DNA of 64,000 bases from an uncultured Mediterranea sp. (GCF_902493215.1 NZ_CABUOL010000008.1:62001-126000), one strand, 5' to 3'; positions 48,672 to 57,583 are shown, counted from the first letter of the stretch. The notes: generated by a model not told the origin, from the sequence alone. Numbers and translations are program-made.

Positions 48672-49487
48672 ATGAAACAGAAATATCACCTGCTCGTCCT
48701 CGACCTGGACGGCACCCTGACCAACTCGAAAAAAGAGATTTCTCCACGCAACCTACAAACTCTGCTCCGCCTCCAGCAGAACGGTGTCCGCCTGGTACTG
48801 GCTTCGGGCCGACCCACATTCGGCATCGCCCCGCTGGCCGATGCCCTGCACATGAAAGAATACGGTGGTTTCATCCTGTCCTATAACGGTGGCGAAATCA
48901 TCGAATGGGGTACAGGACGCCTGCTCTACAAGAACCTGTTGCCAGACGACGTATTGCCGGTACTTTATACAGCCGCCGTCCGCAACAACCAGGCCATCCT
49001 GACCTACGACAACGAATACATCCTGACCGAAAATCCTGACAACGAATATGTCCATAAGGAAGCATTCCTCAACCGGATGAAGATACGCGCCGTGGACGAT
49101 TTTCTGGAAGCGGCTCCCCGCCCCCTGCCCAAATGTCTCATCGTAGGCGATCCCGACCGGTTGATACGGACCGAAACCGAACTATCGCTCCGCCTGCAGG
49201 GACAGATCAGCGTCTACCGCTCGGAACCTTACTTCCTGGAGCTGGTACCGATGGGCATCGACAAAGCACAGTCCTTGTCCGTACTGCTGGACAAGCTGGG
49301 ACTGACGCGCAAAGCGATGGTAGCCATGGGCGACGGTTACAATGACCTCAGTATGATTAAATTTGCCGGTATGGGTGTAGCCATGGCCAATGCACAGGAA
49401 CCCGTGAAACAGGCGGCAGACTACATCACCCTGAGCAATGATGAAGACGGAGTGGCAGCAGCGGTGGAAGAATTGTTCGGCCTGTAA
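48672..49487 (+). CDS. Cof-type HAD-IIB family phosphatase
   Basis: A 271-residue haloacid dehalogenase-family enzyme. The catalytic aspartates lie in LDLDGTLTNS (Asp11 and Asp13), the conserved Lys is in the GIDKAQSL region, and GDGYNDLSMIKFAG contributes the metal-binding Asp. Residues about 85-185 form the type IIB cap. It should dephosphorylate sugar phosphates, FMN or similar small molecules in the cytoplasm; the substrate is not predictable. It is convergent with nadD (10 bp apart). Confidence 0.9.
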   Translation: MKQKYHLLVLDLDGTLTNSKKEISPRNLQTLLRLQQNGVRLVLASGRPTFGIAPLADALHMKEYGGFILSYNGGEIIEWGTGRLLYKNLLPDDVLPVLYTAAVRNNQAILTYDNEYILTENPDNEYVHKEAFLNRMKIRAVDDFLEAAPRPLPKCLIVGDPDRLIRTETELSLRLQGQISVYRSEPYFLELVPMGIDKAQSLSVLLDKLGLTRKAMVAMGDGYNDLSMIKFAGMGVAMANAQEPVKQAADYITLSNDEDGVAAAVEELFGL

Positions 49488-49497
49488 CCTCCAGGCT

Positions 49498-50058
49498 TCA
49501 TTCCTGCATCAGCCGTTCGTATACACGGGGATGAAGGAAATAGCGCACATCTTTCCCGGCCTCGATGGACTCGCGGATAAAGGTAGAACTGATTTCGAGT
49601 ACCGGCGAATCAACCAGACGTACACGGGAAGGCAAGGAGGAAACTTCGACAGGATAACCCGAACGGGGATAAATCAGGATAGGATTCTCGGCCAACAGGC
49701 GCTCGGACTGATACCAGCGTGAGAAGGAGTGCCAGTTGTCTGACCCGATAATCAAATGAAACGTGTGTTGGGGATAGACTTCCTTCAGGCGGTCGAACGT
49801 ATGGATGGTATAGGAAGGCTGGGACAAATGGAATTCGAAATCGGAAGCACGGAACTTGGGATAACCCTCTACGGCCAGTTGCACCAGCTCCAGCCGCAAG
49901 GCATCGGGCAACAGGTCCTGCCCCACCTTGAAAGGATTGCGGGGAGTGACCAAAAACCACAATTCATCCAGCCCGCCAAACTCGCAGAGGTAATTGGCCA
50001 GGGCCAGATGGCCGACGTGGATGGGGTTGAACGAACCGCTGAAAATACCGATATCCAT
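49498..50058 (-). CDS. nadD: Nicotinate-nucleotide adenylyltransferase
   Basis: A 186-residue enzyme that adenylates nicotinate mononucleotide in NAD synthesis. The nucleotidyltransferase motif GSFNPIHVGHL is at residues 8-18 and ISSTFIREsi-type ISSTFIRE closes the fold. It is the last gene in a run yicC, gmk, small protein, nadD, an order kept in many Bacteroides. Confidence 0.94.
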   Translation of the reverse strand: MDIGIFSGSFNPIHVGHLALANYLCEFGGLDELWFLVTPRNPFKVGQDLLPDALRLELVQLAVEGYPKFRASDFEFHLSQPSYTIHTFDRLKEVYPQHTFHLIIGSDNWHSFSRWYQSERLLAENPILIYPRSGYPVEVSSLPSRVRLVDSPVLEISSTFIRESIEAGKDVRYFLHPRVYERLMQE

Positions 50059-50067
50059 AGGCGCGTA

Positions 50068-50283
50068 TCAGATTTTCTTTCCCTTCAGGCGAAGGAAAGC
50101 AAGGGTACCGTTCGCAATAGAAACGATCCCAACAAGCCCCATGGCTATCGCCGTAGTGTATTCCTCATACTTTATATTGGCAATGAGCAGATACACGGCG
50201 CACACCAGCAAAATAACGTTGACAGCCAGCAGCCACTTGTTCATCTTGCGCGAGAAATTCTTTCCGTTGTAATCTTTCGTCAT
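50068..50283 (-). CDS. 71-aa membrane protein between gmk and nadD
   Basis: A small protein with a basic N-terminus (MTKDYNGKNFSRKMNKW), two hydrophobic helices (about 17-36 and 44-63) and a basic tail (LRLKGKKI). Its ATG overlaps the gmk stop (ATGA on the minus strand) and nadD starts nine bases after its stop, so it is translated within the gmk-nadD operon. The family is not recognised. Confidence 0.72.
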   Translation of the reverse strand: MTKDYNGKNFSRKMNKWLLAVNVILLVCAVYLLIANIKYEEYTTAIAMGLVGIVSIANGTLAFLRLKGKKI

Positions 50284-50843
50284 GCCTTCAGGAATTGGGT
50301 GATTACTTCTAGTGCCTCGGCTTTGGCCGTTTCCAGGTCGTCGTTCACAATAATCTTGTCGAACTTCGGAGCGAAGGACATTTCGTAAGCAGCCTTGGCC
50401 ACACGGTCCTCGATGACTTCGGGCGCATCGGTACCACGGCCCACCAGGCGCTTGCGCAACTCTTCGACCGAAGGCGGCTGAATAAAGACTGACAAGGCAC
50501 GGTCGCCGTAAAACTTCTTGATGTTGCATCCGCCTACCACATCGACGTCGAACACCACATTCTGTCCGGCAGCCAGCTGCTTTTCGACCTGCGACTTCAA
50601 CGTGCCGTAGAAGCGGTCGTGATAGACCTCTTCGTACTCCAGAAACTCACCCTCAGCAATGCGACGGCGGAATTCTTCGGGCGAAAGGAAGAAATACTCC
50701 ACGCCATCGCGCTCCGTACCGCGCGGCGGACGGCTGGTGGCTGAAATGGAAAAGGCCAGGTTCAGGTTCTGCGTCAGCAGATAGTTGATGATGGTCGATT
50801 TGCCCGAACCTGACGGGGCGGAAAAGATAATCAGTTTACCCAT
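50280..50843 (-). CDS. gmk: Guanylate kinase
   Basis: A 187-residue enzyme that phosphorylates GMP to GDP. P-loop APSGSGKST (about 8-16), GMP-binding TSRPPRGTERDGVEYFF and EYEEVYHDRFYGT match the family. The length is typical. It is second in the yicC-gmk-nadD unit, 240 bp downstream of yicC across a repeat. Confidence 0.95.
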   Translation of the reverse strand: MGKLIIFSAPSGSGKSTIINYLLTQNLNLAFSISATSRPPRGTERDGVEYFFLSPEEFRRRIAEGEFLEYEEVYHDRFYGTLKSQVEKQLAAGQNVVFDVDVVGGCNIKKFYGDRALSVFIQPPSVEELRKRLVGRGTDAPEVIEDRVAKAAYEMSFAPKFDKIIVNDDLETAKAEALEVITQFLKA

Positions 50844-50879
50844 AAAATAATGAAGAACTAAAAATTAAGAACTCAAGTT

Positions 50880-51060
50880 CCGCAAGTGCGAAACTTGCAG
50901 GAGTTAAAGGAGTTAGAAGAAGTTATCGCCCACTGATGTAGGCTTAGAAGTTAAAAGCCGATAGACCTGTTTGTCAATTTTCCCTTTTACAAGACTATTG
51001 GCTTTGACTTCTAACAGAGCAAAGCGAAGTGATAACTTCTATAACTTCTTAACTTCCAGG
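50880..51060. repeat. Intergenic inverted repeat, GGAGTTAGAAG family
   Basis: GGAGTTAGAAGAAGTTATC (about 50909-50927) and a later GATAACTTCTATAACTTC can pair across about 100 bp. The core is shared with 17780-17880. The 240-bp spacer between gmk and yicC holds no gene. Confidence 0.6.
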
Positions 51061-51084
51061 AAAGTGTTATATGCGAAACTTAAA

Positions 51085-51963
51085 TTACATTACGTTCAAA
51101 ACTTGCTCCTTGATTTGCTCCAGCTCATCCTTCATCTGCACCACAATCTTCTGCATTTCAGCATGATTGGACTTGCTGCCCAAGGTATTGATTTCGCGCC
51201 CCATCTCCTGTGCGATGAAGCCCAGCTTCTTGCCCTGTCCGCTACCGTTTTCCAAGGTGCTGATGAAATATTTCAGATGATTGCTGAGGCGTTGCTTCTC
51301 TTCGTTGATGTCCAGCTTCTCGATGTAATAGATGAGTTCCTGTTCCAGACGGTTCTTGTCGTAATCCACGCTGATGGTCTTCTCAAGCGCGTCGACAATG
51401 CGGTCCTTTATTTTTCCTACGCGTTCCTTTTCGTAGGGTTCCACCGTTTCGAGCAGATGGGCGATGTTGGATATTTTCTCACGGAATTTCTTTTCGAGCG
51501 CTGCCCCTTCCTGCTTGCGGAAGTCCACCAGATGGTTCAGGGCTTCTTCGACAGCCGCATGGGCCACCTGCCACTCTTCTTCGCTCAGCTCCTGAGTCTC
51601 GGTCTTGGTCATCACGTCCGGCAAGCGGAGCAAGGTACCGAACCAGTCTTCCGGCTCGGGAATGCCTGTAGCAGAAGAAATTTCCTTGATGCGGTGGTAA
51701 TAAGCGGCCACCAGTTCCTGATTGATGGGAGTGGCCAGCTGCTCGGCATCCTTCTTCTCCACCCAAAGGCTGAAATCCACCTTGCCACGCTCCAGCACGC
51801 GGGCTATCTCGTTGCGGATTTCCATTTCTTTTTCTCGATAGGCAGGCGCAATGCGTGCCGACAAGTCCATCGCCTTGCTGTTAAGCGACTTTATCTCAAC
51901 ATTTATCTTTTTATCGGGCAATTCCACAATGGCTTTGCCATATCCCGTCATCGATTGTATCAT
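51085..51963 (-). CDS. yicC: YicC/YloC-family endoribonuclease
   Basis: A 292-residue protein. MIQSMTGYGKA at the N-terminus and the C-terminal GKKLGFIAQEMGREINTLGSKSNH are hallmarks of the YicC family, members of which have been shown to be endoribonucleases. The middle is rich in coiled coil. It is divergent from tsaB with a shared promoter region. Confidence 0.93.
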   Translation of the reverse strand: MIQSMTGYGKAIVELPDKKINVEIKSLNSKAMDLSARIAPAYREKEMEIRNEIARVLERGKVDFSLWVEKKDAEQLATPINQELVAAYYHRIKEISSATGIPEPEDWFGTLLRLPDVMTKTETQELSEEEWQVAHAAVEEALNHLVDFRKQEGAALEKKFREKISNIAHLLETVEPYEKERVGKIKDRIVDALEKTISVDYDKNRLEQELIYYIEKLDINEEKQRLSNHLKYFISTLENGSGQGKKLGFIAQEMGREINTLGSKSNHAEMQKIVVQMKDELEQIKEQVLNVM

Positions 51964-51983
51964 AATGCTTCTTAAGTTTTGTG

Positions 51984-52015
51984 CAAAATTACACGATTAT
52001 TTTTAATTACTGAAA
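51984..52015 (-). promoter_or_regulatory. Promoter of yicC
   Basis: On the minus strand TTTC (52012-52015), a spacer of about 20 bp and TAATTTTG (51984-51991). It lies back to back with the tsaB promoter. Confidence 0.55.
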
Positions 52016-52032
52016 ATAATCACGTAAATTTG
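52001..52032 (+). promoter_or_regulatory. Promoter of tsaB
   Basis: TTTT/TTTA near 52001-52005, a 19-20 bp spacer and TAAATTTG (52025-52032), 31 bp before the ATG at 52063. It overlaps the divergent yicC promoter, so the two may compete. Confidence 0.55.
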
Positions 52033-52062
52033 TCAGCTGATTAAAAAAGATGAATTGTAACT

Positions 52063-52761
52063 ATGTCATGTATCCTGCATATTGAAACATCCACTTCCGC
52101 CTGCTCGGTAGCCGTGAGCGAAGACGGGCAGGTAGTGTTCAAAAAGGAAGACTTGAACGGCCCTTCGCATGCCGTATCACTGGGAGTTTTTGTAGACGAA
52201 GCATTGTCTTTTGCCGACAGCCATGCCATGCCGCTGGACGCGGTGGCCGTGAGCTGCGGACCGGGGTCGTACACAGGCCTGCGCATCGGTGTGTCCATGG
52301 CCAAGGGCGTGTGCTACGGGCGCAACCTGAAACTCATCGGTCTGCCCACGCTGAAGGTACAGTGTGTACCGGTGCTGCTCTATCACGACGAGCTGCCCGA
52401 CGATGCCCTGCTGTGCCCCATGATAGACGCCCGCCGCATGGAAGTCTATGCCGCCGTCTACGACCGTGCACTGAGGCCCGTGCGCGACATCGCCGCCGAT
52501 ATCGTGGACGAAAACTCGTACCGCGAATTCCTCGACCGGCACCCCGTTTACTTCTTCGGTGACGGCGCCGCCAAGTGCAAGGAAAAGATTACGCATCCCA
52601 ATGCCCATTTCATCGACGGCATCCGCCCCCTGGCCAGCATGATGTTCCCCCTGGCCGAGAAAGCCATCGCCGAAGAGAAATTCGAAGACGTTGCCTACTT
52701 CGAGCCCTTCTACCTGAAGGAATTCGTGGCAGGCAAGCCCAAAAATCTGCTGAACGGATAA
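52063..52761 (+). CDS. tsaB: tRNA threonylcarbamoyladenosine biosynthesis protein TsaB
   Basis: A 232-residue ASKHA-fold protein that forms the TsaB-TsaD-TsaE complex making t6A37 in tRNA. ILHIETSTSACSVAVSED at the N-terminus and VSCGPGSYTGLRIGVSMAKG are the family motifs. It heads a plus-strand run: tsaB, DUF4290, murA, rimM, M23 peptidase, dxr, rseP. Confidence 0.93.
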   Translation: MSCILHIETSTSACSVAVSEDGQVVFKKEDLNGPSHAVSLGVFVDEALSFADSHAMPLDAVAVSCGPGSYTGLRIGVSMAKGVCYGRNLKLIGLPTLKVQCVPVLLYHDELPDDALLCPMIDARRMEVYAAVYDRALRPVRDIAADIVDENSYREFLDRHPVYFFGDGAAKCKEKITHPNAHFIDGIRPLASMMFPLAEKAIAEEKFEDVAYFEPFYLKEFVAGKPKNLLNG

Positions 52762-52786
52762 TTTAACTGAAAATTTAACTGAATAT

Positions 52787-53410
52787 ATGCAATATAACAC
52801 CCAACAGAAACGGATGCCCCTGCCCGAATATGGCCGCAGCATCCAGAACATGGTAGACCATGCACTGACCATCGAAGACCGTGCCGAACGCCAGCGTTGT
52901 GCCAACACCATCATCAACATCATGGGAGGCATGTTTCCGCACCTGCGCGATGTGCCCGACTTCAAGCACAAGCTGTGGGACCACCTGGCCATCATGTCCG
53001 ACTTCAAGCTGGACATCGACTACCCGTTCGAAATCATTCCCCAGAACAACCTCGCTTCCAAACCCGAACCCGTGCCCTATCCCTGCACCAAAATCCGTTA
53101 CCGCCACTATGGCCGCACGCTGGAAGTGCTGATCCAGAAGGCTTGCGAATTTCCCGAAGGCGACGAGAAGCAGAATCTGGTAGCCCTTATCTGCAACCAC
53201 ATGAAAAAGGACTACATGACATGGAACAAGGACACGGTGGACGACCGTAAGATAGCGGACGACCTGTATGAGCTGTCGAGCGGCAAACTGCAGATGACAG
53301 ACGAAATCCTGAAGCTGATGGCCGAACGCATCGACCTCTATTTCAAGCCCGTCAAAGCCAACATGCAGAACAACAATAACAACCGCAACAACAAGAAAAA
53401 GAAATATTGA
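52787..53410 (+). CDS. DUF4290 protein
   Basis: A 207-residue cytoplasmic protein of a Bacteroidetes-specific family. The opening YNTQQKRMPLPEYGRSIQNM and the WDHLAIMSDFKLDIDYPF segment identify it. The C-terminus is an Asn/Lys-rich tail. It is regularly found between tsaB and murA in Bacteroides, which suggests a basic cellular role, but none is known. A small hairpin (53415-53428) follows. Confidence 0.9.
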   Translation: MQYNTQQKRMPLPEYGRSIQNMVDHALTIEDRAERQRCANTIINIMGGMFPHLRDVPDFKHKLWDHLAIMSDFKLDIDYPFEIIPQNNLASKPEPVPYPCTKIRYRHYGRTLEVLIQKACEFPEGDEKQNLVALICNHMKKDYMTWNKDTVDDRKIADDLYELSSGKLQMTDEILKLMAERIDLYFKPVKANMQNNNNNRNNKKKKY

Positions 53411-53466
53411 TTCTGCCCGCATACGGGCGAAGGAATCGACCAACACACCCCTAAAATCTGACCATC

Positions 53467-54771
53467 ATGGCATCATTCATCATCGAAGGCGGACATCGGC
53501 TGGCAGGAGACATCCATCCGCAAGGAGCCAAGAACGAAGTGCTGCAAATCATCTGCGCCACGCTGCTCACCGAAGAAAAAGTGACCGTACACAACGTGCC
53601 CAACATTCTGGACGTGAACAACCTGATACAGCTGATGCGCGACATGGGAGTAGACGTTTCAAAAACAGGAATCGACACCTACACCTTTCAGGCGGCACGC
53701 ATCGATACGGCCTACCTGGAAAGCGAGGAGTTCCTGAAGAAATGTTCCAGCCTGCGCGGTTCGGTGATGCTGGTGGGTCCCATGGTGGCCCGGTTCGGCA
53801 AAGCCATCATATCCAAGCCGGGAGGCGACAAGATAGGACGCCGGAGGCTGGACACGCACTTCATCGGCATACAGAACCTGGGAGCCGACTTCCGCTACAA
53901 CGAAGCGGCCGGCACGTTCGAGATAACGGCCGACCGGCTGAAAGGTACCTACATGCTGCTAGACGAAGCTTCCGTGACGGGTACGGCCAACATCGTCATG
54001 GCCGCCGTACTGGCCGAGGGCAAGACAACCATCTACAATGCCGCCTGCGAACCCTATGTGCAGCAGCTCTGCCGCATGCTGAACCGCATGGGCGCCAAGA
54101 TAACCGGCATCGCCTCGAACCTGCTCACCATCGAAGGGGTGAAGGAACTGCACGGCACGGAGCACACCATCCTGCCCGACATGATTGAAGTGGGCAGCTT
54201 CATCGGCATGGCTGCCATGACGGCCAGCGAGCTGACCATCAAGAACGTGTCCTACGAGAACCTGGGCATCATTCCCCAGTGTTTCCGCCGCCTGGGCATC
54301 CGCCTGGAGCAGCAGGGCGATGACATCTACGTGCCCGCACAGGAGACGTACGAGATAGAGTCGTTCATCGACGGTTCCATCATGACCATTGCCGATGCGC
54401 CCTGGCCGGGACTGACCCCCGACCTGCTGAGTGTGATGCTCGTCGTGGCCACACAGGCCAAGGGCAGTGTGCTCATCCATCAGAAGATGTTCGAGAGCCG
54501 CCTGTTCTTCGTGGACAAACTGATAGACATGGGAGCACAGATCATCCTCTGCGACCCCCACCGTGCCGTGGTCATCGGGCACAACCGCGCCTTCCGCCTG
54601 CACGGCGGCAACATGACCTCACCCGACATCCGCGCCGGCATCGCACTGCTCATCGCGGCCATGAGCGCCGACGGCATCAGCCGCATCCACAACATCGAGC
54701 AGATAGACCGCGGCTATCAGGACATCGAAGGACGACTGAACGCCATCGGAGCACGGATAACAAGAATATGA
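53467..54771 (+). CDS. murA: UDP-N-acetylglucosamine 1-carboxyvinyltransferase, Asp-type active site
   Basis: A 434-residue enzyme that transfers enolpyruvate from PEP to UDP-GlcNAc, the first committed step of peptidoglycan synthesis. The GGHRLAGDIHPQGAKNE start, GSVMLVGPMVARFGKA and LHGTEHTILPDMIEVGSF-like segments identify it. In the active-site loop the sequence is KPGGDKIGRR: Asp121 stands where E. coli has Cys115, the residue alkylated by fosfomycin. Asp at this place is known in fosfomycin-insensitive MurA of Mycobacterium and Chlamydia. It lies upstream of rimM, 4 bp apart. Confidence 0.94.
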   Translation: MASFIIEGGHRLAGDIHPQGAKNEVLQIICATLLTEEKVTVHNVPNILDVNNLIQLMRDMGVDVSKTGIDTYTFQAARIDTAYLESEEFLKKCSSLRGSVMLVGPMVARFGKAIISKPGGDKIGRRRLDTHFIGIQNLGADFRYNEAAGTFEITADRLKGTYMLLDEASVTGTANIVMAAVLAEGKTTIYNAACEPYVQQLCRMLNRMGAKITGIASNLLTIEGVKELHGTEHTILPDMIEVGSFIGMAAMTASELTIKNVSYENLGIIPQCFRRLGIRLEQQGDDIYVPAQETYEIESFIDGSIMTIADAPWPGLTPDLLSVMLVVATQAKGSVLIHQKMFESRLFFVDKLIDMGAQIILCDPHRAVVIGHNRAFRLHGGNMTSPDIRAGIALLIAAMSADGISRIHNIEQIDRGYQDIEGRLNAIGARITRI

Positions 54772-54775
54772 CAAT

Positions 54776-55312
54776 ATGATCAAACGAGAAGAAGTATATA
54801 AGATAGGTATATTCAACAAGCCGCACGGCATACACGGCGAACTGCAGTTCACCTTCACCGACGACATCTTCGACCGTGTGGAGGCCGAGTACGTTGTCTG
54901 CCTGCTGGACGGTATCTTCGTGCCTTTCTTCATCGAGGAATACCGCTTCCGTTCGGATACCACCGCCCTGATGAAGCTGGAAGGAGTGGATACCGCCGAA
55001 CGGGCCCGCATGTTTACAAACGTGGAGGTGTGGTTTCCCGTGAAGCATGCCGACACGGCCGATCCCGAAGAGCTGACGTGGGACTACTTCGTGGGGTTCC
55101 GCATGGAGGAAATCCACCACGGACACCTGGGCGAAGTGACGGACGTGGACACCTCGACCCTCAACACCCTGTTTGTGGTGGACCACAACGGCGAAGAACT
55201 GCTGGTACCCGCGCAGGAAGCATTCATCACCGACATCGACCGCAAGCACAAGGTCATCACCGTCAGCCTGCCCGCCGGGCTGGTGGACCTGGACGAAGCC
55301 GAAGAGGAATAA
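54776..55312 (+). CDS. rimM: Ribosome maturation factor RimM
   Basis: A 178-residue protein that binds ribosomal protein S19 and helps assembly of the 30S head. The N-terminal RimM barrel starts YKIGIFNKPHGIHGEL and the PRC-barrel lies about 98-170 (VGFRMEEIHHGHLGEV, LLVPAQEAFITDID). An acidic tail ends the protein. It begins four bases after the murA stop. Confidence 0.93.
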   Translation: MIKREEVYKIGIFNKPHGIHGELQFTFTDDIFDRVEAEYVVCLLDGIFVPFFIEEYRFRSDTTALMKLEGVDTAERARMFTNVEVWFPVKHADTADPEELTWDYFVGFRMEEIHHGHLGEVTDVDTSTLNTLFVVDHNGEELLVPAQEAFITDIDRKHKVITVSLPAGLVDLDEAEEE

Positions 55313-55322
55313 CCCTATTTTC

Positions 55323-56204
55323 ATGAATTCAAGCAAGCCCATGCCGACAAAGAAGAAAAGAAGAAACAAAGCCTTTTGGAACAACATAAAGTTCAAGTAC
55401 AAGCTGACCATCGTCAACGAGAATACGCTGGAGGAAGTGGTGGGCCTGCACGTGTCCAAGCTGAACGGCATATCCGTCCTCCTGTCCGTGCTGACCGTCC
55501 TGTTCGTGATAGCCTCGCTCATCGTGGCCTTCACCCCGCTGCGCAACTACCTGCCGGGATACATGAACAGCGAAATCCGCGCACAAGTGGTGAAGAACGC
55601 CTTGAAGGTGGACTCCCTGCAGCAGCTGGTTGAACGGCAGAACCTGTACATCATGAACATACAGGACATCTTCCGCGGCGACGTGAAGGCCGACACGGTG
55701 CAGTCCATCGACTCACTGACCACCCTGCGGCAAGACTCGCTCATGGAGCGCACCCAGCGCGAAGAAGAATTCCGCAAGCAATACGAGGAAAAGGAGAAGT
55801 ACAACCTGACCACCGTCACGGCCGGTCCGGCCCAGGGGCTGAACTTCTACTGCCCCACGCGGGGCATCGTATCGGCCTCGTTCAACGCCGAACAGCGGCA
55901 CTACGGCACCGACATTGCCGCCACGCCGGGCGAAAGCGTGCTGGCCACGCTGGACGGCACCGTCATCCTGAGCACCTACACCGCCGAAACCGGTTACGTG
56001 ATACAGGTGCAGCACAGCCAGGACTTCGTGTCCATCTACAAGCACTGCGGCTCCCTGCTCAAGAAGGAAGGCGACACGGTGAAGGCCGGCGAAGCCATCG
56101 CCCTGGTAGGCAACACGGGACAACTGACCACCGGACCGCACCTGCACTTCGAGCTGTGGTACCGCGGAAGGGCCATCAATCCCGAAATTCACATTGTATT
56201 CTAA
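55323..56204 (+). CDS. M23-family metallopeptidase (LytM domain) with N-terminal membrane anchor
   Basis: A 293-residue protein: basic cytoplasmic start (MPTKKKRRNKAF), one transmembrane helix (about 46-70), a coiled-coil stalk (about 80-165) and a C-terminal LytM domain (about 170-293). Zinc ligands are visible as HYGTD (His and Asp) and HLHFE. It probably trims peptidoglycan or activates amidases in the periplasm. The ATG at 55323 is chosen, 10 bp after rimM; an inner ATG at 55341 is possible. The frame is open further back but overlaps rimM. Confidence 0.9.
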   Translation: MNSSKPMPTKKKRRNKAFWNNIKFKYKLTIVNENTLEEVVGLHVSKLNGISVLLSVLTVLFVIASLIVAFTPLRNYLPGYMNSEIRAQVVKNALKVDSLQQLVERQNLYIMNIQDIFRGDVKADTVQSIDSLTTLRQDSLMERTQREEEFRKQYEEKEKYNLTTVTAGPAQGLNFYCPTRGIVSASFNAEQRHYGTDIAATPGESVLATLDGTVILSTYTAETGYVIQVQHSQDFVSIYKHCGSLLKKEGDTVKAGEAIALVGNTGQLTTGPHLHFELWYRGRAINPEIHIVF

Positions 56205-56220
56205 CAACAGACATATATCC

Positions 56221-57381
56221 ATGAAGAAACAGATAGCCATACTCGGTTCCACCGGTTCCATCGGAACGCAGGCCCTGCAGGTCATCGAAGAACATCCCGA
56301 CCTGTACGAAGCCTACGTGCTGACGGCCAACAACCGCGTGGACGAACTCATAGCCCAGGCACGCCGCTTCAAGCCCGAGGCCGTCGTGATAGCCAACGAA
56401 GCGAAGTACGCACAACTGAAGGAAGCCCTGGCCGACCTCCCCATCAAAGTCTATGCCGGTGAGGAAGCCATCTGCCAGATTGTGCAGGAAGAACCCGTCG
56501 ACATGGTGCTGACGGCCATGGTGGGCTACGCCGGACTGCGCCCCACCATCCATGCCATCCGCGCCCGCAAGACCATCGCGCTGGCCAACAAGGAGACACT
56601 CGTCGTGGCAGGCGACCTCATCAACGACCTGGCCCGCGTGAACGGTACCCCCATCCTGCCTGTCGACTCCGAACACTCGGCCGTGTTCCAGTGTCTGGCC
56701 GGCGAGGCGGGCAACCCGATAGAGAAAGTCATCCTCACCGCCTCGGGCGGACCCTTCCGCACCTTCACGGCGGAACAGCTGAAGACGGTGACCAAGGAAC
56801 AGGCCCTGCGCCACCCCAACTGGGACATGGGCGCCAAGATTACCATCGACTCCGCCTCGATGATGAACAAGGGATTCGAGGTGATAGAGGCGAAATGGCT
56901 CTTCGGCGTACGGCCGGAGCAGATTGAAGTGGTGGTGCATCCGCAGTCGGTCATCCACTCGATGGTGCAGTTCGAGGACGGCGCCATCAAGGCACAGCTC
57001 GGCATGCCGGACATGCGCCTGCCCATCCAGTACGCCTTCTCCTACCCCGACCGCCCGCACGCCTCGTTCCCGCGGCTGGACTTCGCGCAGTGCACGCAGC
57101 TCACCTTCGAGCAGCCCGACACCGAACGCTTCCGCAACCTGGCCCTGGCCTACGAGGCCCTGCACCGCGGCGGCAACATGCCCTGCATCGTCAACGCCGC
57201 CAACGAAATCTGCGTGGCCGCCTTCCTGCACGACCGCATCTCCTTCCTCGGCATGAGCTGGGTGATAGAGCAGACCATGGAGCGCGTGGCCTTCGTCCGG
57301 AAGCCGACGTACGAGGACTACGTGGCAACGGATGCCGAAGCGCGCCGCGTGGCGGAAGAAATCCTGACAAGCACGCCGTAA
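56221..57381 (+). CDS. dxr: 1-deoxy-D-xylulose 5-phosphate reductoisomerase
   Basis: A 386-residue NADPH enzyme of the MEP isoprenoid pathway. GSTGSIGTQAL (NADPH site), ALANKETLVVAG, PVDSEHSAVFQ (metal site), ASGGPFR and IDSASMMNKGFE (catalytic loop) are all present. The ATG at 56221 fits; 9 extra in-frame codons upstream overlap the M23 gene. It is followed by a repeat array before rseP. Confidence 0.96.
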   Translation: MKKQIAILGSTGSIGTQALQVIEEHPDLYEAYVLTANNRVDELIAQARRFKPEAVVIANEAKYAQLKEALADLPIKVYAGEEAICQIVQEEPVDMVLTAMVGYAGLRPTIHAIRARKTIALANKETLVVAGDLINDLARVNGTPILPVDSEHSAVFQCLAGEAGNPIEKVILTASGGPFRTFTAEQLKTVTKEQALRHPNWDMGAKITIDSASMMNKGFEVIEAKWLFGVRPEQIEVVVHPQSVIHSMVQFEDGAIKAQLGMPDMRLPIQYAFSYPDRPHASFPRLDFAQCTQLTFEQPDTERFRNLALAYEALHRGGNMPCIVNAANEICVAAFLHDRISFLGMSWVIEQTMERVAFVRKPTYEDYVATDAEARRVAEEILTSTP

Positions 57382-57403
57382 GTCCGTCCCCGTCCGCCCG
57401 CCT

Positions 57404-57508
57404 GTCCCCGACGGACGCCCCGTGGGGGACAAACGGGAACCTCGTGGGGGACAAACGAGGACCTCGTCGGGGACAAACGGGAGCCTCGTCGGGGATACAC
57501 GGGAACGG
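57404..57508. repeat. 22-bp tandem array with upstream inverted core
   Basis: Four imperfect 22-bp units (57421-57442, 57443-57464, 57465-57486, 57487-57508) share CGTSGGGGACAAACGGGA. The decamer GTCCCCGACG at 57404-57413 is the reverse complement of their core, so the transcript between dxr and rseP can fold strongly. No gene is seen in the 202-bp gap. Confidence 0.85.
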
Positions 57509-57583
57509 CATTGATTATCAATGAATTAAAAAAGTGACTAAAAACAGATAACTAAAAAACAAAAAAGTAATAATTAAAGACAA

